A program made the translations under genes and the position numbers. Below are positions 6,226-7,359 of a stretch of DNA of 7,359 nt, piece after piece (within the stretch, counting starts at the first letter, position 1; every line of letters begins with the position of its first letter). Source of the DNA: Thermoleophilales bacterium (GTDB lineage Bacteria > Actinomycetota > Thermoleophilia > Solirubrobacterales > 70-9). The notes under the pieces were generated by a model. That model was not told where the DNA came from. It was given only the letters and a program-made list of their open reading frames with translations, and ran no database searches. Location: positions 1 to 7,359 of the forward strand of contig JACJWY010000022.1 in assembly GCA_020636955.1 (NCBI GenBank), read 5' to 3'.

Positions 6226-7001
6226 GTGAAACGCTGATTCTCGCCCGCCGCAACCTCGAACATGTGCGACAAATCCCCGAAAAGCTGATCGACGTGACCC
6301 TGCAGCCGCTGATGTTCGTGCTGCTCTTCGCCTTCGTCTTCGGTGGCGTGATCGCGGTTCCGAACGGCGATTACAAGGAGTACCTGATCGGCGGCATCCT
6401 GGTCCAGACCCTCGCCTTCGGCCTGATGGGGCCGGGCGTCGCGATCGCGACCGACCTTGGCGAAGGCATGATCGACCGGCTGCGCAGCCTGCCGATCCGC
6501 CGCTCCTCGTACCTGACCGGCCACATCCTGGCCGAGTTCGCCGCGACCATCCTCGCGATCGTCGTGCTCAGCGGAGCCGGCCTGCTGGTCGGCTGGGGCA
6601 TCGAATCCTCGGTCCCCGAGGCGATCGGCGCCTACGCCTTGCTCGGGCTCTTCGCCTTCGCGATGATCTGGCTCGGCACCCTGATCGGCACCGTCGCCAG
6701 GAGCACCGACGTGGTCACCGGCATCGCCTTCATGACGGTGTTCCCGCTGACCTTCGTCTCGAACGCCTTCGTGCCGACCGACTCGCTGCCGGATGGCCTG
6801 CGTCAGGTGGCCGAATGGAACCCGATCAGTTGCGTGGTCGCGGCGGTCCGGGAGCTTTTCGGCAACCCGACGGCGGTGCCACATGACGCCGCCTGGCCGC
6901 TGCAGCACCCGGTGGTCGCCTCGATTGGCTGGTGCGTACTGATCCTGGTCGTCGTGGTTCCGATGACGGTCCGCGCCTTCAACCGCCGCACCACCGACTA
7001 G
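6222..7001 (+). CDS. DrrB-like ABC-2 family permease
   Basis: A 259-residue integral membrane protein, the usual length for ABC-2 permeases of this type. Hydrophobic segments lie at about 28-46, 54-76, 101-126, 136-158, 163-184 and 230-250, giving six helices with a cytoplasmic N-terminus. The conserved ABC-2 cytoplasmic motif GMIDRLRSLPIRRSSYLTG (82-100) lies between helices two and three, and a NAFVPTDSLP-x-x-L (181-193) external loop precedes helix six, as in DrrB proteins. The start ATG at 6222 overlaps the ATPase stop by four bases, and GAGG 8 nt upstream inside the ATPase gene serves as ribosome-binding site, so the two are translationally coupled. Two copies with two ATPase subunits would form the exporter. 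Transcription probably ends at the hairpin at 7018-7064. Confidence 0.93.
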   Translation: MSETLILARRNLEHVRQIPEKLIDVTLQPLMFVLLFAFVFGGVIAVPNGDYKEYLIGGILVQTLAFGLMGPGVAIATDLGEGMIDRLRSLPIRRSSYLTGHILAEFAATILAIVVLSGAGLLVGWGIESSVPEAIGAYALLGLFAFAMIWLGTLIGTVARSTDVVTGIAFMTVFPLTFVSNAFVPTDSLPDGLRQVAEWNPISCVVAAVRELFGNPTAVPHDAAWPLQHPVVASIGWCVLILVVVVPMTVRAFNRRTTD

Positions 7002-7017
7002 GGCCGAGCCTGAGGAC

Positions 7018-7064
7018 CCGAGATGGCATAAGTCAGTCGTAATGACTGACTTATGCCATCTCGG
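7018..7064. terminator. Perfect 21-bp hairpin between convergent genes, likely bidirectional terminator
   Basis: The arm at 7018-7038 (starting CCGAGATGGCATAAG) is exactly complementary to the arm at 7044-7064 (ending CTTATGCCATCTCGG), with loop GTAAT at 7039-7043. Beyond a one-base bulge, GA at 7015-7016 can pair with TC at 7065-7066. It lies 16 bp after the permease stop and 15 bp from the aldehyde dehydrogenase stop, so it can end both transcripts. Neither side has a U-tract, so it would be a hairpin-only terminator. The inner part (ATAAGTCAGTC) is AT-richer than its surroundings, so it may also be a dispersed repeat or a protein-binding site. Confidence 0.65.
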
Positions 7065-7079
7065 TCAATCGGAACCCGG

Positions 7080-7359
7080 CTAGAGCTGGATTGCCTTCAG
7101 CGTCAGGAAGTCTTCGATCCCGTACGGGCCGAGCTCGCGGCCGTGGCCGGAGAGCTTGCGGCCCCCGAAGGGAGCGAGCGGGTTGAAGGCGGCGCCGTTG
7201 ATCTCGACCTGGCCGGTCTCGATCTGACGGGCCACGTCCACCGCCCGCTCCGGATCCGAGGACCAGACACCGCCGGCCAGTCCGTAGCTGGAGTCGTTGG
7301 CGATCTCGATCGCTTCCTCTTCGGAGTCGTAGGGGAGGATCGAAAGCACCGGGCCGAAG
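7080..7359 (-). CDS. NAD(P)-dependent aldehyde dehydrogenase, C-terminal fragment
   Basis: The gene runs in from the right edge, and its last ~92 residues are visible, ending at TAG (7080-7082 complement). The visible protein begins FGPVLSILPYDSEEEAIEIANDS, followed by YGLAGGVWSSDPERA and then PFGGRKLSGHGRELGPYGIEDFLTLKAI. These are the standard conserved C-terminal blocks of the ALDH superfamily (FGPV; N-xx-YGL; PFGG-x-K-x-SG-x-GRE-x-G-x-x-G). The GTG at 7347-7349 is internal, not a start. The catalytic Cys and Glu and the NAD-binding fold lie outside the window. The enzyme oxidises an aldehyde to an acid; the substrate cannot be told from this piece. It is convergent with the exporter and probably functionally unrelated. 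Confidence 0.93.
   Translation of the reverse strand, partial: FGPVLSILPYDSEEEAIEIANDSSYGLAGGVWSSDPERAVDVARQIETGQVEINGAAFNPLAPFGGRKLSGHGRELGPYGIEDFLTLKAIQL

Noticed and set aside
5586..6908. 440-residue open frame on the minus strand opposite the ABC operon
   Set aside because: Its translation is low-complexity (R, D, G, E, Q or S runs) and it lies wholly opposite two genes with clear family motifs; a GC-codon shadow.

Overview
The window is GC-rich throughout, with strong G/C third-position bias. It reads as chromosome of a high-GC Gram-positive, i.e. Actinomycetota. A Thermoleophilia/Solirubrobacterales-like soil or sediment lineage is my best guess from gene style and is not proven by any marker gene. 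It holds six protein-coding genes, two of them cut by the window edges. I see no tRNA, rRNA, CRISPR array or transposase.

Layout. (1) Positions 2-1213, plus strand: the C-terminal part of a phytoene-desaturase-like FAD oxidoreductase. (2) Positions 1210-4362, minus strand: a 1050-residue secreted protein whose stop codon overlaps that of gene 1. It has a signal peptide, six or seven HAF-type repeats, an Ig-like/CARDB-like beta region, a long helical region, and a C-terminal domain with the spaced residues of edema-factor/ExoY/CyaA nucleotidyl cyclase toxins. (3) Positions 4497-5216, minus strand: a TetR-family repressor. (4) and (5) Positions 5248-6225 and 6222-7001, plus strand: a DrrA-like ABC ATPase and a DrrB-like ABC-2 permease, translationally coupled by an ATGA overlap. 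(6) Positions 7080-7359, minus strand: the last ~92 residues of an aldehyde dehydrogenase, convergent with gene 5.

How the parts work together. The repressor and the exporter are divergent, with only 31 bp between their start codons. That gap holds two copies of a TCGTACNNTGTAY motif 24 bp apart. They lie over good promoter elements for both genes, and both transcripts look leaderless or nearly so. This is a self-contained, autoregulated drug- or lipid-export module. The large secreted protein has its own promoter, with a perfect inverted repeat in the -35/-10 spacer. It is probably regulated independently of the exporter.

The most interesting item is the large secreted protein. Its C-terminus has R783, N786, K798, K805, a D931-V-D933 pair and H976, in the order used by calmodulin- or actin-activated adenylate/guanylate cyclase toxins. 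No immunity gene is adjacent, which would fit an effector activated only in a eukaryotic target. Some catalytic positions are substituted, so activity is uncertain. A perfect 21-bp-stem hairpin at 7018-7064, AT-richer than its surroundings, separates the two convergent genes at the right end.
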